From Salinicola salarius (GTDB taxonomy: Bacteria; Pseudomonadota; Gammaproteobacteria; Pseudomonadales; Halomonadaceae), in the NCBI RefSeq assembly GCF_003206135.1, contig NZ_PZJT01000006.1, positions 255,250-319,249 of the forward strand: a DNA stretch of 64,000 nt. The letters are read 5' to 3'. Position numbers and translations under genes: made by a program. The notes below the pieces were generated by a model, which saw only the letters and a program-made list of their open reading frames with translations, did no database searches and was not told the origin of the DNA. Below, piece after piece: positions 44,274 through 53,729 of the stretch; within the stretch, counting starts at the first letter, position 1, and each line of letters opens with the position of its first letter.

Positions 44274-45503
44274 GTGACCGACCCCGCCACATCGACGTCC
44301 TCCTCCACGACGCAAGCCACGCCCGCGCGCGCAGTGCCGGCGCTATGGATGCTGGTTCTCATCACGCTGGCCGGCACGTTGGCCATGCATATTTTCGTAC
44401 CGGCACTGCCCATTGCCGGCGAGGCGCTGAGCGCCGACAACGCCCAGATGCAGTTGACCATCAGCCTCTACATTCTGGGGCTGGCGATCGGTCAACTCTT
44501 CTACGGACCGCTATCCGACGCGGTGGGCCGGCGACCGGCATTGATGCTGGGCATGCTGATCTACAGCGTGGCGGGGATCGTTGCCTGGCAGGCGCAAAGC
44601 GTCGAAACGCTGATCACGGCGCGGTTTTTCCAGGCCTTCGGCGGCTGTGCCGGGCTGGCACTGGGCCGCGCCATGATCCGCGACACCGCTGCGCCGGACC
44701 GCGCCGTGCAACGGCTGGCCGTGCTCAATCTGGTCGTGGCCATCGGGCCGGCCATGGCGCCGCTCATCGGCAACCTGCTGACTACCACACTGGGTTGGCG
44801 TACCGTGCTGCTGGCGCTCTGCCTGATGGGCGTGGGCAATCTGCTGTTCGTCTGGCGGCTGATGCCGGAGACGGCGAAGCCCAGCGGCCGGGTCGACCTG
44901 CCCAACCTGGCGCATGAGTACCGAACGCTGATCCGCTCGCCGGCTTTCATCGGTTACGCCATCGGCGGCGGCTGTGTCACCACCGCGATGTTTGCCTTCG
45001 TTGCCTCGGCGCCGTTCATCTTCGTCGAACAACTGGGCAAGCCGGCAAGCCACGTGGCGTACTATCTTTCGTTGCTGATCCTGAGCATTTCGCTGGGCAA
45101 TTTCATCACCAACCGCACCATCCAGCGTGTCGGGCTGGTTCGACTGATGCTGTCGGCCAGCTTTCTGAGCCTGGCCGGCGGACTATCGATGCTGACCATC
45201 GTGCTCGCCGGCTGGACTTCGGTCGTCACCCTCGAAGCCTCGATGCTGCTGTTCACCTTCGGCGTAGGCATGACCGGGCCGACGGCGTTGACGCTGGCCG
45301 TCGGCGTCAATCCTCGGGTCGTGGGCTCGGCGGCCGGTCTCTACGGATTCGCGCAGATGGGTATCGGCGCGCTCTGCACCGGGCTTGCCGGGCTGGGAGA
45401 CAACCCGGCGCAGGCGGCAGCCGTGGTGCTCGCCACCGCTGCCATCATCGGCCAGATCGCGCTGAGGAGCGCCTTGCGGTTCGATCGCCAGCCGCATCAT
45501 TGA
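44274..45503 (+). CDS. Bcr/CflA family multidrug efflux MFS transporter
   Basis: 12-helix proton-driven drug exporter, 409 residues, start GTG at 44274 with GAGG 7 nt before it. Seen: motif A GQLFYGPLSDAVGRRPALML between helices 2 and 3, the VPALPIAGEAL segment in loop 1 typical of Bcr/CflA, and ARFFQAFGGCAGLALGRAMI with the antiporter motif-like region in helix 5 (LNLVVAIGPAMAPLIGN). Monocistronic. Substrate unknown (bicyclomycin, chloramphenicol or sulfonamide in relatives). Confidence 0.9.
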   Translation: MTDPATSTSSSTTQATPARAVPALWMLVLITLAGTLAMHIFVPALPIAGEALSADNAQMQLTISLYILGLAIGQLFYGPLSDAVGRRPALMLGMLIYSVAGIVAWQAQSVETLITARFFQAFGGCAGLALGRAMIRDTAAPDRAVQRLAVLNLVVAIGPAMAPLIGNLLTTTLGWRTVLLALCLMGVGNLLFVWRLMPETAKPSGRVDLPNLAHEYRTLIRSPAFIGYAIGGGCVTTAMFAFVASAPFIFVEQLGKPASHVAYYLSLLILSISLGNFITNRTIQRVGLVRLMLSASFLSLAGGLSMLTIVLAGWTSVVTLEASMLLFTFGVGMTGPTALTLAVGVNPRVVGSAAGLYGFAQMGIGALCTGLAGLGDNPAQAAAVVLATAAIIGQIALRSALRFDRQPHH

Positions 45504-45671
45504 TCGCTTGCCTACCGCGCCGGCGGGACGCCTCGAATACCACCACACCCTTCGCGCCTGATGCGTTCGTCTAACGGAGCGCGCCACTCTTCTTCGGTAG
45601 GGTAGACGTACCACAACAACGCATGTGGGCGTGGTCCGTTCCACGCTCGCCATAACAATCAAGGAACGCGC

Positions 45672-47429
45672 ATGAACGCTATCTGGATCGCCCTGTTTGG
45701 CGCCGTGTGTTTCGTGATGGGCTATCGCTTCTATTCGAAGTTCATCGCCGAACGCATCTACCGACTCGACGCCGATTTCCAAACCCCGGCGCACACCTAT
45801 CGTGACGGCGTCGACTACGTCCCCACCAACAAGTGGATTCTCTGGGGCCACCATTTCACCTCGGTAGCTGGTGCAGCGCCCATCGTGGGGCCGGCCATCG
45901 CGATCTATTGGGGCTGGTTGCCGGCCATCCTGTGGGTCGTGCTGGGCACCGTATTCGCCGCCGGGGTGCATGACTTCGGGGCGGTAGTGCTTTCCAACCG
46001 CCACAAGGGCCACTCGATCGGCACGCTGGCCAACCGGCTGATCGGACAGCGTGCCAAGCTGCTGTTTTTGTTCATCATCTTGATCCTGGTGTTGATGGTC
46101 AACGCGGTCTTCGCCTGGGTCATCGCCAAGCTGTTCATTACCTTTCCGGCCAGCGTGCTGTCGGTCTTCATCCAGATTCCGCTCGCCGTGTGGATCGGCT
46201 ATCGCGTCTATCGTCATTCGGGCTCGATGCTGCTGCCGTCGGTGATCGCTCTGGCCGTGATGTACGGTGCGGTGCTGCTGGCCAGCGAAGTGCCCTGGCT
46301 GCAGTTCGACCTCGTGAGCTGGTTCGGTGGCCCTGACGCGCCGGTCGTCGGTGGCTTCAACGGCACCTCGATGGCCTTTCTGGTGTGGATCGTGGTGTTG
46401 ATGGTCTACGTCTACATCGCCTCGACGCTCCCCGTCTGGAAGCTGCTGCAACCGCGCGATTACATCAATTCGCACCAGCTGGTGGTCGGCCTGGCGCTGC
46501 TGTATCTGGGGCTGCTCTTCGGCGCGCCGGAAATGACCGCACCCAGCGTCAACAGCGAAGCGGACATCAGTTGGTACCCGCTGCTGTTCATCACCATCGC
46601 CTGCGGGGCGATCTCCGGCTTCCATGGCCTGGTCGCCTCGGGCACCACGTCCAAGCAGCTCGACAAGGAGACCGACGCCCGCATGATCGGCTATGGCGGC
46701 GCCCTGGGCGAAGGCATGCTGGCAATGATCGCGATCATTGCAGTGGGCACTCTGTTCGCCTCCGGCGCCGACTTCACCGCGACCTACTCGAGCTTTTCCG
46801 CGGCCGGCTCCAACGGCCTGGGCTCGTTCGTGCGGGGCGCCGGGCAGCTCGCCGGCAATCTCGGTATCCCCGAGCACATGGGGTCGACCCTGATCGCGGT
46901 GATCGTGGTGAGCTTCGCCGCTACCACGCTGGATACCGCCGTACGCCTGATGCGCTACATCATCGCCGAGCTGGGCAACGAGTACGGCATGCCGGTGATC
47001 GCTCGTAAGCACGTCGCGACCAGCATCGCCGTCGTCACAAGCGCCGCGCTGGTCATCCTGCCGGAAGGCCCCAACGGCTTCGGCTCGGGTGGCTACCTGC
47101 TATGGCCGTTGTTCGGCACCAGCAACCAGTTGCTGGCCGGCATTACGCTGATGCTGGTCTCGGTATGGCTCAAGCGCCAGGGCCGCCCGGTGGTATTCAC
47201 CCTGGCTCCCATGCTGTTCCTGCTGGTCATGACCTTATGGGCCATGGGACAACAGGTGATTTTCACCTGGTCGGGCTTCGGCGATGCCGACCGCAACCTG
47301 CTGCTGTTCACCTTCGGCAGCCTGATCATGGTATTCACGCTGTGGATTCTGCTCGAAGCGTCGCGCAGCTTCCGCCAGGGTGGCCCGGCCGCGCAGCAGC
47401 AACCGCTGAGCTCCGATGAGTCACGCTGA
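45672..47429 (+). CDS. cstA: Carbon starvation protein CstA family transporter
   Basis: Inner-membrane transporter (peptide/pyruvate uptake in E. coli relatives). 585 residues, over 100 shorter than E. coli CstA (701) and BtsT. Seen: the family hallmark TPAHTYRDGVDYVPTNKWIL, GHHFTSVAGAAPIVGPAIA, WGWLPAILWVVLGTVFAAGV, SGFHGLVASGTTSKQL, and GEGMLAMIAIIAVGTLFASG. AAGGAA precedes the ATG. Fourteen bases of its end overlap the next small gene, which is followed by an ArsA-like ATPase; the three look like one unit. No DUF4161-type C-terminal extension is present. Confidence 0.93.
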   Translation: MNAIWIALFGAVCFVMGYRFYSKFIAERIYRLDADFQTPAHTYRDGVDYVPTNKWILWGHHFTSVAGAAPIVGPAIAIYWGWLPAILWVVLGTVFAAGVHDFGAVVLSNRHKGHSIGTLANRLIGQRAKLLFLFIILILVLMVNAVFAWVIAKLFITFPASVLSVFIQIPLAVWIGYRVYRHSGSMLLPSVIALAVMYGAVLLASEVPWLQFDLVSWFGGPDAPVVGGFNGTSMAFLVWIVVLMVYVYIASTLPVWKLLQPRDYINSHQLVVGLALLYLGLLFGAPEMTAPSVNSEADISWYPLLFITIACGAISGFHGLVASGTTSKQLDKETDARMIGYGGALGEGMLAMIAIIAVGTLFASGADFTATYSSFSAAGSNGLGSFVRGAGQLAGNLGIPEHMGSTLIAVIVVSFAATTLDTAVRLMRYIIAELGNEYGMPVIARKHVATSIAVVTSAALVILPEGPNGFGSGGYLLWPLFGTSNQLLAGITLMLVSVWLKRQGRPVVFTLAPMLFLLVMTLWAMGQQVIFTWSGFGDADRNLLLFTFGSLIMVFTLWILLEASRSFRQGGPAAQQQPLSSDESR

Positions 47430-47712
47430 CGACGACGGTTCCGTGATCGCCCTGTGGCGATCACGGTTGCGTCGCGCGATCCAGGGGTACGACGCGGTCC
47501 TGAGCTTGCCGCACCGGCGCGAAATCGCCCGGGAGCTTCAGGATGAGGAGGACCTCTTCATGCTGCTGTGCTTCTGCGACATGATGGGCATTCCCAATCC
47601 CGTCAGCGACATGACCCTGGAGCTCTACCCGCACATGCTCGACCGCTTCCACGAGTGGCACACACGCCAGGGCATGCCGCGTTCGCCCCTGGCGGGCTTC
47701 CGCTGCTGTTAG
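47416..47712 (+). CDS. Small Cys-Cys-ending protein coupled to cstA
   Basis: 98 residues, helical and acidic, with exactly four Cys in two pairs: C52-x-C54 (LLCFCDMMGI) and the terminal C97-C98 (FRCC-stop). His residues lie at 73, 79 and 82. It overlaps the cstA end by 14 nt and precedes an ArsA-family ATPase by 43 nt. I recall that NCBI names such CC-terminal proteins 'cory-CC-star'; I cannot confirm that family here. The paired Cys could bind a metal or form a redox or thiol-transfer site; function unknown. The stop codon lies in a GTTAGCY heptamer repeat. Confidence 0.82.
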   Translation: MSHADDDGSVIALWRSRLRRAIQGYDAVLSLPHRREIARELQDEEDLFMLLCFCDMMGIPNPVSDMTLELYPHMLDRFHEWHTRQGMPRSPLAGFRCC

Positions 47713-47728
47713 CTGTTAGCCGTTAGCT
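47708..47728. repeat. 7-bp tandem repeat at the end of the CC-protein gene
   Basis: GTTAGCT, GTTAGCC, GTTAGCT; the first unit contains the TAG stop codon. Confidence 0.6.
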
Positions 47729-47755
47729 AGAAGCATGTCCAACGAGGAGTTTTCC

Positions 47756-48697
47756 ATGGCCAAGAGCATCTTCTTCGGCGGCAAGGGCGGTGTCGGCAAG
47801 ACCAGCTGTGCCACCGCCTATGCGCTGAGCTGCGCGGAGGCCGGCTGGCGTACCTTGCTGGTCTCCACCGACCCGGCGCACAACCTGGCCGATCTGTTCG
47901 GACGCGCGCCGGGGCCGACGCCAACGCGCATGCAGGCCGATCTCGATGTCGTCGAACTCGACCCCGACCATGAAACGCAGCGCTACCTGGAGCAAGTGAA
48001 GGCCACACTGCGACCTCTGGTCAGCGGCGAGCGTAGCGCGGCGGTGTTTCGCCAGCTCGACCTGGCACGACACGCTCCCGGCACCGAGGAAGCCGCCCTG
48101 TTCGACGCCCTGGTCGGCCTGTTGCTGGATACCGGCGATAAGTACGATCGGCTGATCTTCGACACCGCGCCCGGCGGGCACACGGTACGCTTGCTGGCGC
48201 TCCCCGAGATCATGGGCGCCTGGGTGGAAGGGTTGATGCAACGCCGGCGCAAGGTGCGCAGCGACTACAAGGCGTGGCTCGGCGACGGCGAGGTCGTCGA
48301 CGATCCTATTCAGGAAACGCTGATGCGACGCCGCGGGCGCCTCGCCGCTGCCCGCGAGCACCTGACCTGCCCCGCGCATTCGGCGGTGATCCTGGTCGCC
48401 AATCCGGAACGCTTGCCGGCGCTGGAAACCGCACGCACCCGCGAGCTGCTGGAAAGCCATGGCCTGCACGTCGGCGCCGTGGTGATCAACAAGTGCCTGC
48501 CCGCCGAGGTCGACAGTCAATGGCTCGCCAACTGGCGCGAGGAGCAACGCCCCTGGATCGAACATCTCGAGGCGTCGTTCCCCGACCGCGAGCGCATACG
48601 CATCGACCACCAGCCCCATGCGCCCGCTTCCTGCGGCGACCTGGCGCCTCTCCAGGAGGCGCTGGGCGGGCTGGTCCCCTGGCATGCTCACGCCTGA
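47756..48697 (+). CDS. Single-domain ArsA/GET3-like ATPase
   Basis: SIMIBI-class P-loop ATPase of 313 residues from the ATG at 47756 (GAGGAG 6 nt before it; an earlier ATG at 47735 is less likely). Seen: deviant Walker A GGKGGVGKT (8-16) with signature Lys10, switch I STDPAHNLADLF (37-48), and switch II DTAPGGHT (136-143), all as in ArsA/Get3. It has one ATPase domain rather than the two fused halves of ArsA, and lacks the CxxC of eukaryotic Get3. It would work as a homodimer. No arsB, arsC or arsR is nearby; instead it follows cstA and the CC protein, so arsenite pumping is unlikely. Its role may be in handling a membrane protein or a metal; inference only. Confidence 0.88.
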   Translation: MAKSIFFGGKGGVGKTSCATAYALSCAEAGWRTLLVSTDPAHNLADLFGRAPGPTPTRMQADLDVVELDPDHETQRYLEQVKATLRPLVSGERSAAVFRQLDLARHAPGTEEAALFDALVGLLLDTGDKYDRLIFDTAPGGHTVRLLALPEIMGAWVEGLMQRRRKVRSDYKAWLGDGEVVDDPIQETLMRRRGRLAAAREHLTCPAHSAVILVANPERLPALETARTRELLESHGLHVGAVVINKCLPAEVDSQWLANWREEQRPWIEHLEASFPDRERIRIDHQPHAPASCGDLAPLQEALGGLVPWHAHA

Positions 48698-48723
48698 AAG
48701 ACAGGCCGCTAGCGTCGATCCAT

Positions 48724-49698
48724 CTACCGTGCGCCGACCACGCTGTAGACCAGCCATGCGGTGTAGGCCACGAAACTGGCAAGCAGCAGAGCGCCCTCCA
48801 GACGATTGATCCGCCCCTGCCCCTTGATCCCGATGCCGAATACCAGCAGAGCCAGGGTCAGCGCGGCCATCACGGGCCAGTCCCGAACCAGCACTTCCGG
48901 ATCGACGCCGATGGGCTGAATCAGGCCGGCCAGCCCGACCACCGCCAGCGTATTGAACAGGTTGGATCCGACCACGTTGCCAATGACCAGATCGTGCTCG
49001 TTCTTGCGCACCGCGCTGATGGAAGAGGCAAGCTCCGGCAACGACGTGCCGATGGCGACCACGGTCAGGCCGATGACCAGATCGCTGACGCCGAACGCCT
49101 CGGCGATCGATACCGCGCCCCACACCAGAAAACGCGAACTGATGATCAGCAGTACCAGCCCGACCAGCGTCCAGGTCACGCTGCGCTTGAGCGACATGTT
49201 CTGCCCTGCGGTATCGGCCTCGACGTCGGTCTGCAAGGTATCTGTCCCCGGGCGGCGCGAGCGCCAGATGCTGTAGCCCAGGAAGCCGCCCAGCAGCAAC
49301 AGCAGGATAACGGCATCGATGCGTGAGATCACGCCATCGAAGAGACACCAGAGCGAAATCAACGTCATCACGCCGAGCACCGGCAGCTCCTGGCGAATGA
49401 CCTGGGAATGCACGGTCAATGGGCTGATCAACGCCACCAGCCCCGCGATCAGGGCGATGTTGGTGATGTTGGAACCATAGGCATTACCCAGGGCCAGGCC
49501 GGGGTTCCCCTGGACAGCCGCCAGCGCCGAGACCATCAGTTCGGGCGCGGAGGTGCCGAAGCCGATCACCACCATGCCAATCAACAGCGGCGGCAGCCCG
49601 AGATGACGAGCGGTGGCAGCCGCCCCATCCACGAAGCGATCCGCGCTCCATACCAGTACGACAAGACCGGCCACAATGGCCCCAAGCGCCATCCACAC
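48724..49698 (-). CDS. Calcium/sodium antiporter (CaCA family)
   Basis: Ten-helix cation exchanger of the YrbG type, 324 residues. Start GTG at 49698 (GGGGGAG 6 nt upstream) or the ATG two codons later. Seen: both alpha-repeats of the family, GFGTSAPELMVSALAAVQGN in the first half and AIGTSLPELASSISAVRKNE in the second, each with the G-T-S-x-P-E ion-binding core, followed by LALGNAYGSNITNIALI and DLVIGNVVGSNLFNTLAVVG. Convergent with the ArsA-like gene. Exports Ca2+ (or another divalent ion) using Na+ or H+ gradients; useful in a salty habitat. Confidence 0.92.
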   Translation of the reverse strand: MWMALGAIVAGLVVLVWSADRFVDGAAATARHLGLPPLLIGMVVIGFGTSAPELMVSALAAVQGNPGLALGNAYGSNITNIALIAGLVALISPLTVHSQVIRQELPVLGVMTLISLWCLFDGVISRIDAVILLLLLGGFLGYSIWRSRRPGTDTLQTDVEADTAGQNMSLKRSVTWTLVGLVLLIISSRFLVWGAVSIAEAFGVSDLVIGLTVVAIGTSLPELASSISAVRKNEHDLVIGNVVGSNLFNTLAVVGLAGLIQPIGVDPEVLVRDWPVMAALTLALLVFGIGIKGQGRINRLEGALLLASFVAYTAWLVYSVVGAR

Positions 49699-50033
49699 GT
49701 CGAGCTCCCCCTTTGACTATCAGTCGTCTTTATCAGTCGTCTCTATCAGACCCGGTCGACCTGACGGCCGAGCCTGTTCGTTTTGGTGCGTTCATCGCTT
49801 GGCGTCACCCCGCCGATTCGCGGACGAACGAGCCAACGTTCGATTTTCTCGCCTCCTATTCTGCCGGACAAACACGGCAGAGAAACGAAATGCTGGTGAT
49901 TGTACTTCTTCGGCAAAGCCCTCATCACCTACTATAGTGTCCAAACGATTGAACTATCGGGTATTTTTTGGCGACGGCATTGCCGTCGAAACGGCCGCCG
50001 ATAAACATGCATGCGCGTATGTATTCGAGTAAG
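49699..50033. other. Divergent intergenic region between the antiporter and pqiA
   Basis: About 335 nt, no gene. It holds the 13-bp repeat at 49718-49749 and should contain both promoters. A GCCGATAAA near 49994-50002 lacks a TAAA element at the right distance. Confidence 0.45.
49718..49749. repeat. 13-bp tandem repeat upstream of the antiporter gene
   Basis: TATCAGTCGTCTT (49718-49730), TATCAGTCGTCTC (49731-49743), and a partial third TATCAG. It lies 20 nt upstream of the antiporter start codon. Confidence 0.7.
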
Positions 50034-51458
50034 ATGGCCGTTTACGCAGCGCGACGCTTCCTCAATTCTGCTTCCGTGTTAGGTACTGCTTTGGCATCAG
50101 GCATCAACGACAACGGCACCGAAAAGGCGACTTTCCTGACGCCCCGGCGTACACGACGCCGTCTTCGCGCTTGTCACGAATGTGACTTGCTGGTCGCGTT
50201 GCCGCCGTTGCAACCCGGCCAGCGAGCCAGTTGCCCGCGCTGTGACCATACCTTGAGCCATCGCCATTTTCGTCCGGCCGAACGCAGCCTCGCGTTTGCC
50301 ATCAGCGCCTTGATCGCGCTCGTGGCCGCGCTCTGCTTTCCATTCATCAGTTTCGAGGCACGCGGCGTCAGCAACGCCATCCAGCTCACCGACACCTCGG
50401 CAAGCCTGGTATCGTTGCACGAACCGTTCGTCGGCATTCTCGTACTGCTGACCATCGTCGTGCTGCCTGCCTTCTATCTGCTCGCCGTCATCTGGCTGCA
50501 TCTCGGCTTGCTGCAACGTCGGCCGCTCCCGCGTAGCCACCGCATCGCGCGCGCGCTTTCGCACCTGGGGCCGTGGATGATGGCCGATGTCTTCGTGATC
50601 GGCACGCTGGTCAGCCTGATCAAGATCGCCGGCATGGCGTCAATCGATCTAGGACTGTCGTTCTGGTCATTCTGTGTCTACGCCCTTCTGCTGCTGCTGA
50701 CCGCTCGCTCGATCGACACCGATTGGATGTGGTTTTCGCTGGCTGGAGAGCCGCTGGCGCCGGAGGGCTGTCGCCCCGGCCAGTCGGCGGCCGAGCAGGA
50801 TCTCACCGGCTGCCCGACCTGCGGGCTGGTCACCCGGCTCAGCCACTTCGGCCGTGGCCGCTGTGCACGTTGTGGCGAGCCGTTGCGGTTTCGGAGCCCG
50901 CACAGCCTGCAGAAGACCTGGGCCCTGCTGATTGCGGCAACGCTGTGTTATATCCCGGCCAATCTCTATCCGATCATGACCACGACGTCGCTAGGCGACT
51001 CGACTCCCTCGACCATCATCGGCGGCGTGCTGATCTTTCTCGGCCATGGCGACTGGCCCATTGCCCTGATCATCTTTACCGCCAGCGTGGTGGTGCCGAT
51101 CGGCAAGGTGTTCGCGCTGGCCTGGCTTTGTGTCACGGTCCGGCGCAGCGGGGAATCCCGCTTCAAGCACAAGCGCCAGACGCTCTACCGCATCACCGAG
51201 CTGATCGGCCGCTGGTCGATGATCGATGTCTTCGTGGTCGCCATTCTGGTCTCGCTGGTACACGCCGGATCACTGCTGTCGATCACGCCCGGGCCCGCGG
51301 CGCTGGCCTTTTCCGCCGTGGTCATCCTTACCATGCTGGCCGCCATCAGTTTCGATCCGCGTCTGATCTGGGACGCGCGCAACATGCAGCCTCCCATGCC
51401 GGCCGCGCTCAAGCGGCAATCTCCCTATTCGCCTGTCAAGGAAGTCGACGATGCCTGA
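50034..51458 (+). CDS. pqiA: Paraquat-inducible membrane protein A
   Basis: Inner-membrane part of the PqiABC envelope system, which helps keep the outer-membrane lipid barrier. About 474 residues; the start is uncertain (ATG at 50034 after GAGTAAG; ATGs at 50007 and 50019 also in frame). Seen: two homologous halves, each starting with a zinc-ribbon (ACHECDLLVALPPLQ with CPRC; GCPTCGLVTRLS with CARC) and followed by four membrane helices. Its end overlaps pqiB by 8 nt. Longer N-terminus than E. coli PqiA. Confidence 0.92.
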   Translation: MAVYAARRFLNSASVLGTALASGINDNGTEKATFLTPRRTRRRLRACHECDLLVALPPLQPGQRASCPRCDHTLSHRHFRPAERSLAFAISALIALVAALCFPFISFEARGVSNAIQLTDTSASLVSLHEPFVGILVLLTIVVLPAFYLLAVIWLHLGLLQRRPLPRSHRIARALSHLGPWMMADVFVIGTLVSLIKIAGMASIDLGLSFWSFCVYALLLLLTARSIDTDWMWFSLAGEPLAPEGCRPGQSAAEQDLTGCPTCGLVTRLSHFGRGRCARCGEPLRFRSPHSLQKTWALLIAATLCYIPANLYPIMTTTSLGDSTPSTIIGGVLIFLGHGDWPIALIIFTASVVVPIGKVFALAWLCVTVRRSGESRFKHKRQTLYRITELIGRWSMIDVFVVAILVSLVHAGSLLSITPGPAALAFSAVVILTMLAAISFDPRLIWDARNMQPPMPAALKRQSPYSPVKEVDDA

Positions 51459-53103
51459 TTCGATGCAACGCGCCAAACGGGTGTCGCAGTCGCGGCTCTC
51501 CCCGATCTGGATAGTGCCGCTGCTGGCCGCCCTGATTGGCGCCTGGATGGTCTGGGACAACTTCTCCAGCCGCGGGCCGCTGATCACCTTGAACATGAAG
51601 AATGCCGAGGGCATCGAGGCCGGCAAGACACAGATCAAGACGCGCAATGTCCAGGTCGGACACGTGGAGGCCGTGCGGCTGTCGGATGATCTGTCGCATA
51701 CCGTCATCACTGCGCGCATGTCCAACGATGCGGCACGCATGCTCAACAGCGATGCGCGCTTCTGGGTGGTCAAGCCGCGTATCGGGCGCGAAGGCATCAG
51801 CGGTCTGAACACCGTGCTTTCAGGGGCGTACATCCAGCTCGCGCCGGGCAAGAGCGAAGAATCCCAGGACAGCTTCGACGTTCTCGAACAGCCGCCGGTC
51901 GCGCCGCCCGACGCCCCGGGCCTACGCATCAATCTGGTGAGTCAGGTGGGCAACTCGCTCAGCGCCGGGGATCCCATCACCTATCAGGGTTATACCGTCG
52001 GTCGCGTCGAGAGTACCGATTTCGATCCCGACAAGCGGGAAATGCGCCACCGTCTCTTCATCCAGGCCCCCTACGACAGTCTGGTCACCGATACCACGCG
52101 GTTCTGGAGCTCTTCGGGTATCGATGTGCAGCTGGACTCCGAAGGGGTCAACGTCAATCTGGACTCCTTCGAGACACTGATCAGCGGTGGCGTGACCTTT
52201 GGCGTGCCGGAAGACATCACGCGTGGCAATCCCGCCAAGCAGGATGCGACCTATACGCTCTACAACAGCGAAGAGAGCGCGCGCGAAGGCACTTACGATC
52301 AGTACATCGAATACGTGCTGCTGGTCGACGATACCGTTCGTGGGCTCAGCCGCGGCGCGCCCGTCGAATATCGTGGTGTCCGGGTGGGTACCGTGGTCAG
52401 TGTTCCCTGGCACTTCACCGCGCCCCAACCCGATTCGTTGACCCAGTTCGCGATTCCGGTATTGGTTCGTATCGAACCGCAGCGCCTGGAAAGCAACGAG
52501 GATATCAATACGGATATCGACGACCAGGAGGTTCGGAACCGCTTCGAGACCATGTTCAAGGAATATGGCCTGCGAGCCACGCTCAAGGCGGGCAACCTGC
52601 TGACGGGCGCGCTGTTCGTCGATCTCAACTTCAGCGACGACGCGCCTCCCTACGAGGCGATGACGTTCGACGGCAAGCCGGTGTTCCCGACCATTTCCGG
52701 CGGCTTCGCGCAGATCGAGCAGAAGGTTTCCAACCTGCTCGACAAGCTCAACGAACTGCAGGTCGAACCGATTCTCGATCGCCTGGACGAGACCATGCAG
52801 ACCTCCCAGCAGACGCTCGAACAGGTGCGCCAGATCGCCGAGTCGGTCAATTCCATCGTCTCCGACCCCGCGACTCAGCAGTTGCCGGGCAACCTCAATG
52901 ACACGTTGCAGGAACTGCAGAACACGCTGAATGGGTTCTCTGCCGGTTCTTCGGGGTATCGTCAATTGAATGACACGCTCAAGCAGCTGGAGATGCTGAC
53001 GCGGGATCTGCAGCCAGTCGCCAAGACCTTGAGCGAAAAACCCAACGCGCTGATTTTCGACCGTGAAGTTAAAACCGATCCCGTGCCGAGGGCTCCCCAA
53101 TGA
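51451..53103 (+). CDS. pqiB: Intermembrane transport protein PqiB (three MCE domains)
   Basis: Periplasm-spanning MCE protein, 550 residues. One N-terminal membrane anchor (SPIWIVPLLAALIGAWMVWD, about 16-35), then three MlaD/MCE domains recognised by GIEAGKTQIKTRNVQVGHVE (about 52-75), GDPITYQGYTVGRVES (about 170-190) and GAPVEYRGVRVGTVVSV (about 300-320), then a long C-terminal helical region (about 420-530) that in E. coli forms the needle-like tube. Coupled to pqiA and pqiC by overlaps. Proposed to carry lipids between membranes. Confidence 0.94.
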   Translation: MPDSMQRAKRVSQSRLSPIWIVPLLAALIGAWMVWDNFSSRGPLITLNMKNAEGIEAGKTQIKTRNVQVGHVEAVRLSDDLSHTVITARMSNDAARMLNSDARFWVVKPRIGREGISGLNTVLSGAYIQLAPGKSEESQDSFDVLEQPPVAPPDAPGLRINLVSQVGNSLSAGDPITYQGYTVGRVESTDFDPDKREMRHRLFIQAPYDSLVTDTTRFWSSSGIDVQLDSEGVNVNLDSFETLISGGVTFGVPEDITRGNPAKQDATYTLYNSEESAREGTYDQYIEYVLLVDDTVRGLSRGAPVEYRGVRVGTVVSVPWHFTAPQPDSLTQFAIPVLVRIEPQRLESNEDINTDIDDQEVRNRFETMFKEYGLRATLKAGNLLTGALFVDLNFSDDAPPYEAMTFDGKPVFPTISGGFAQIEQKVSNLLDKLNELQVEPILDRLDETMQTSQQTLEQVRQIAESVNSIVSDPATQQLPGNLNDTLQELQNTLNGFSAGSSGYRQLNDTLKQLEMLTRDLQPVAKTLSEKPNALIFDREVKTDPVPRAPQ

Positions 53104-53729
53104 TGAAGTCGTCCCTGCCCCGTTGGCGCCGAGTTGGCGCCACCGTCCTGCTGGCGATCGCCGCCGCGGCGCTTGCCGGCTGCGCCTCCCAGTCGACGCC
53201 GACCAACCGGTATACCCTGCCGAAGGCCGACAGTCCGCAGCAGGCGAGCGAACCTTCTCCGCAAGCGGCCACGCTGGCGGTCGGTCCTGTCGAGGTGGCC
53301 AGCTACCTCGACCAGGAAGGGATCGTCATGCAGACCAGCGATATCGAACTCAACGCGGCCAACCAGAACCTGTGGGCCGAGTCGCTGGGGCAGCAATTGA
53401 CACGCCGTCTGCGGCAATCGCTGGCAGCGGATTTGCCGAATGTCGTGGTGCTGAACACCAGTCGCAGCGAAGCGAGCGCGCAACGACTGACGCTCAGTGT
53501 CGACCAGTTCCAGGGTCGCTATGACGGCCAGGCTGTGGCATCGGGGGAATGGCAGCTCCACGAGGGCAACGACCTGGTGGCACAGCGCCACTTCGCGGTC
53601 ACGCAACCCTTGAGCGACGACGGCTATCCTGCCCTGGTGCGCACTCTCGGTGCCGTGTGGGACGACGTGGCGCGTCAGATCGCCGACGATATCCGCGCTG
53701 TCTCGACAACGTCGCCCGTCGCCGATTGA
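53100..53729 (+). CDS. pqiC: PqiC-type outer-membrane lipoprotein
   Basis: ABC-type transport auxiliary lipoprotein, 209 residues. Signal peptide with lipobox (LLAIAAAALAGC, Cys about 27) followed by ASQSTPTNRYTLP; acidic residues do not follow the Cys, consistent with sorting to the outer membrane. The middle LAVGPVEVASYLDQEGIV and the GEWQLHEGNDLVAQRHF segment fit the PqiC/YmbA fold. It starts four bases before the pqiB end. Third gene of the pqiABC operon. Confidence 0.9.
   Translation: MMKSSLPRWRRVGATVLLAIAAAALAGCASQSTPTNRYTLPKADSPQQASEPSPQAATLAVGPVEVASYLDQEGIVMQTSDIELNAANQNLWAESLGQQLTRRLRQSLAADLPNVVVLNTSRSEASAQRLTLSVDQFQGRYDGQAVASGEWQLHEGNDLVAQRHFAVTQPLSDDGYPALVRTLGAVWDDVARQIADDIRAVSTTSPVAD

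Noticed and set aside
45183-47012. 609-codon open frame antisense to cstA and the MFS gene
   Set aside because: It spans two good genes on the other strand and has no family features.
47756-48697. Arsenite efflux ATPase ArsA
   Set aside because: Only one ATPase domain and no arsB, arsC, arsD or arsR nearby; the context is cstA and the CC protein.
49994-50002. GCCGATAAA upstream of pqiA as a sigma-28 promoter
   Set aside because: No TAAA at the 15-nt spacing.
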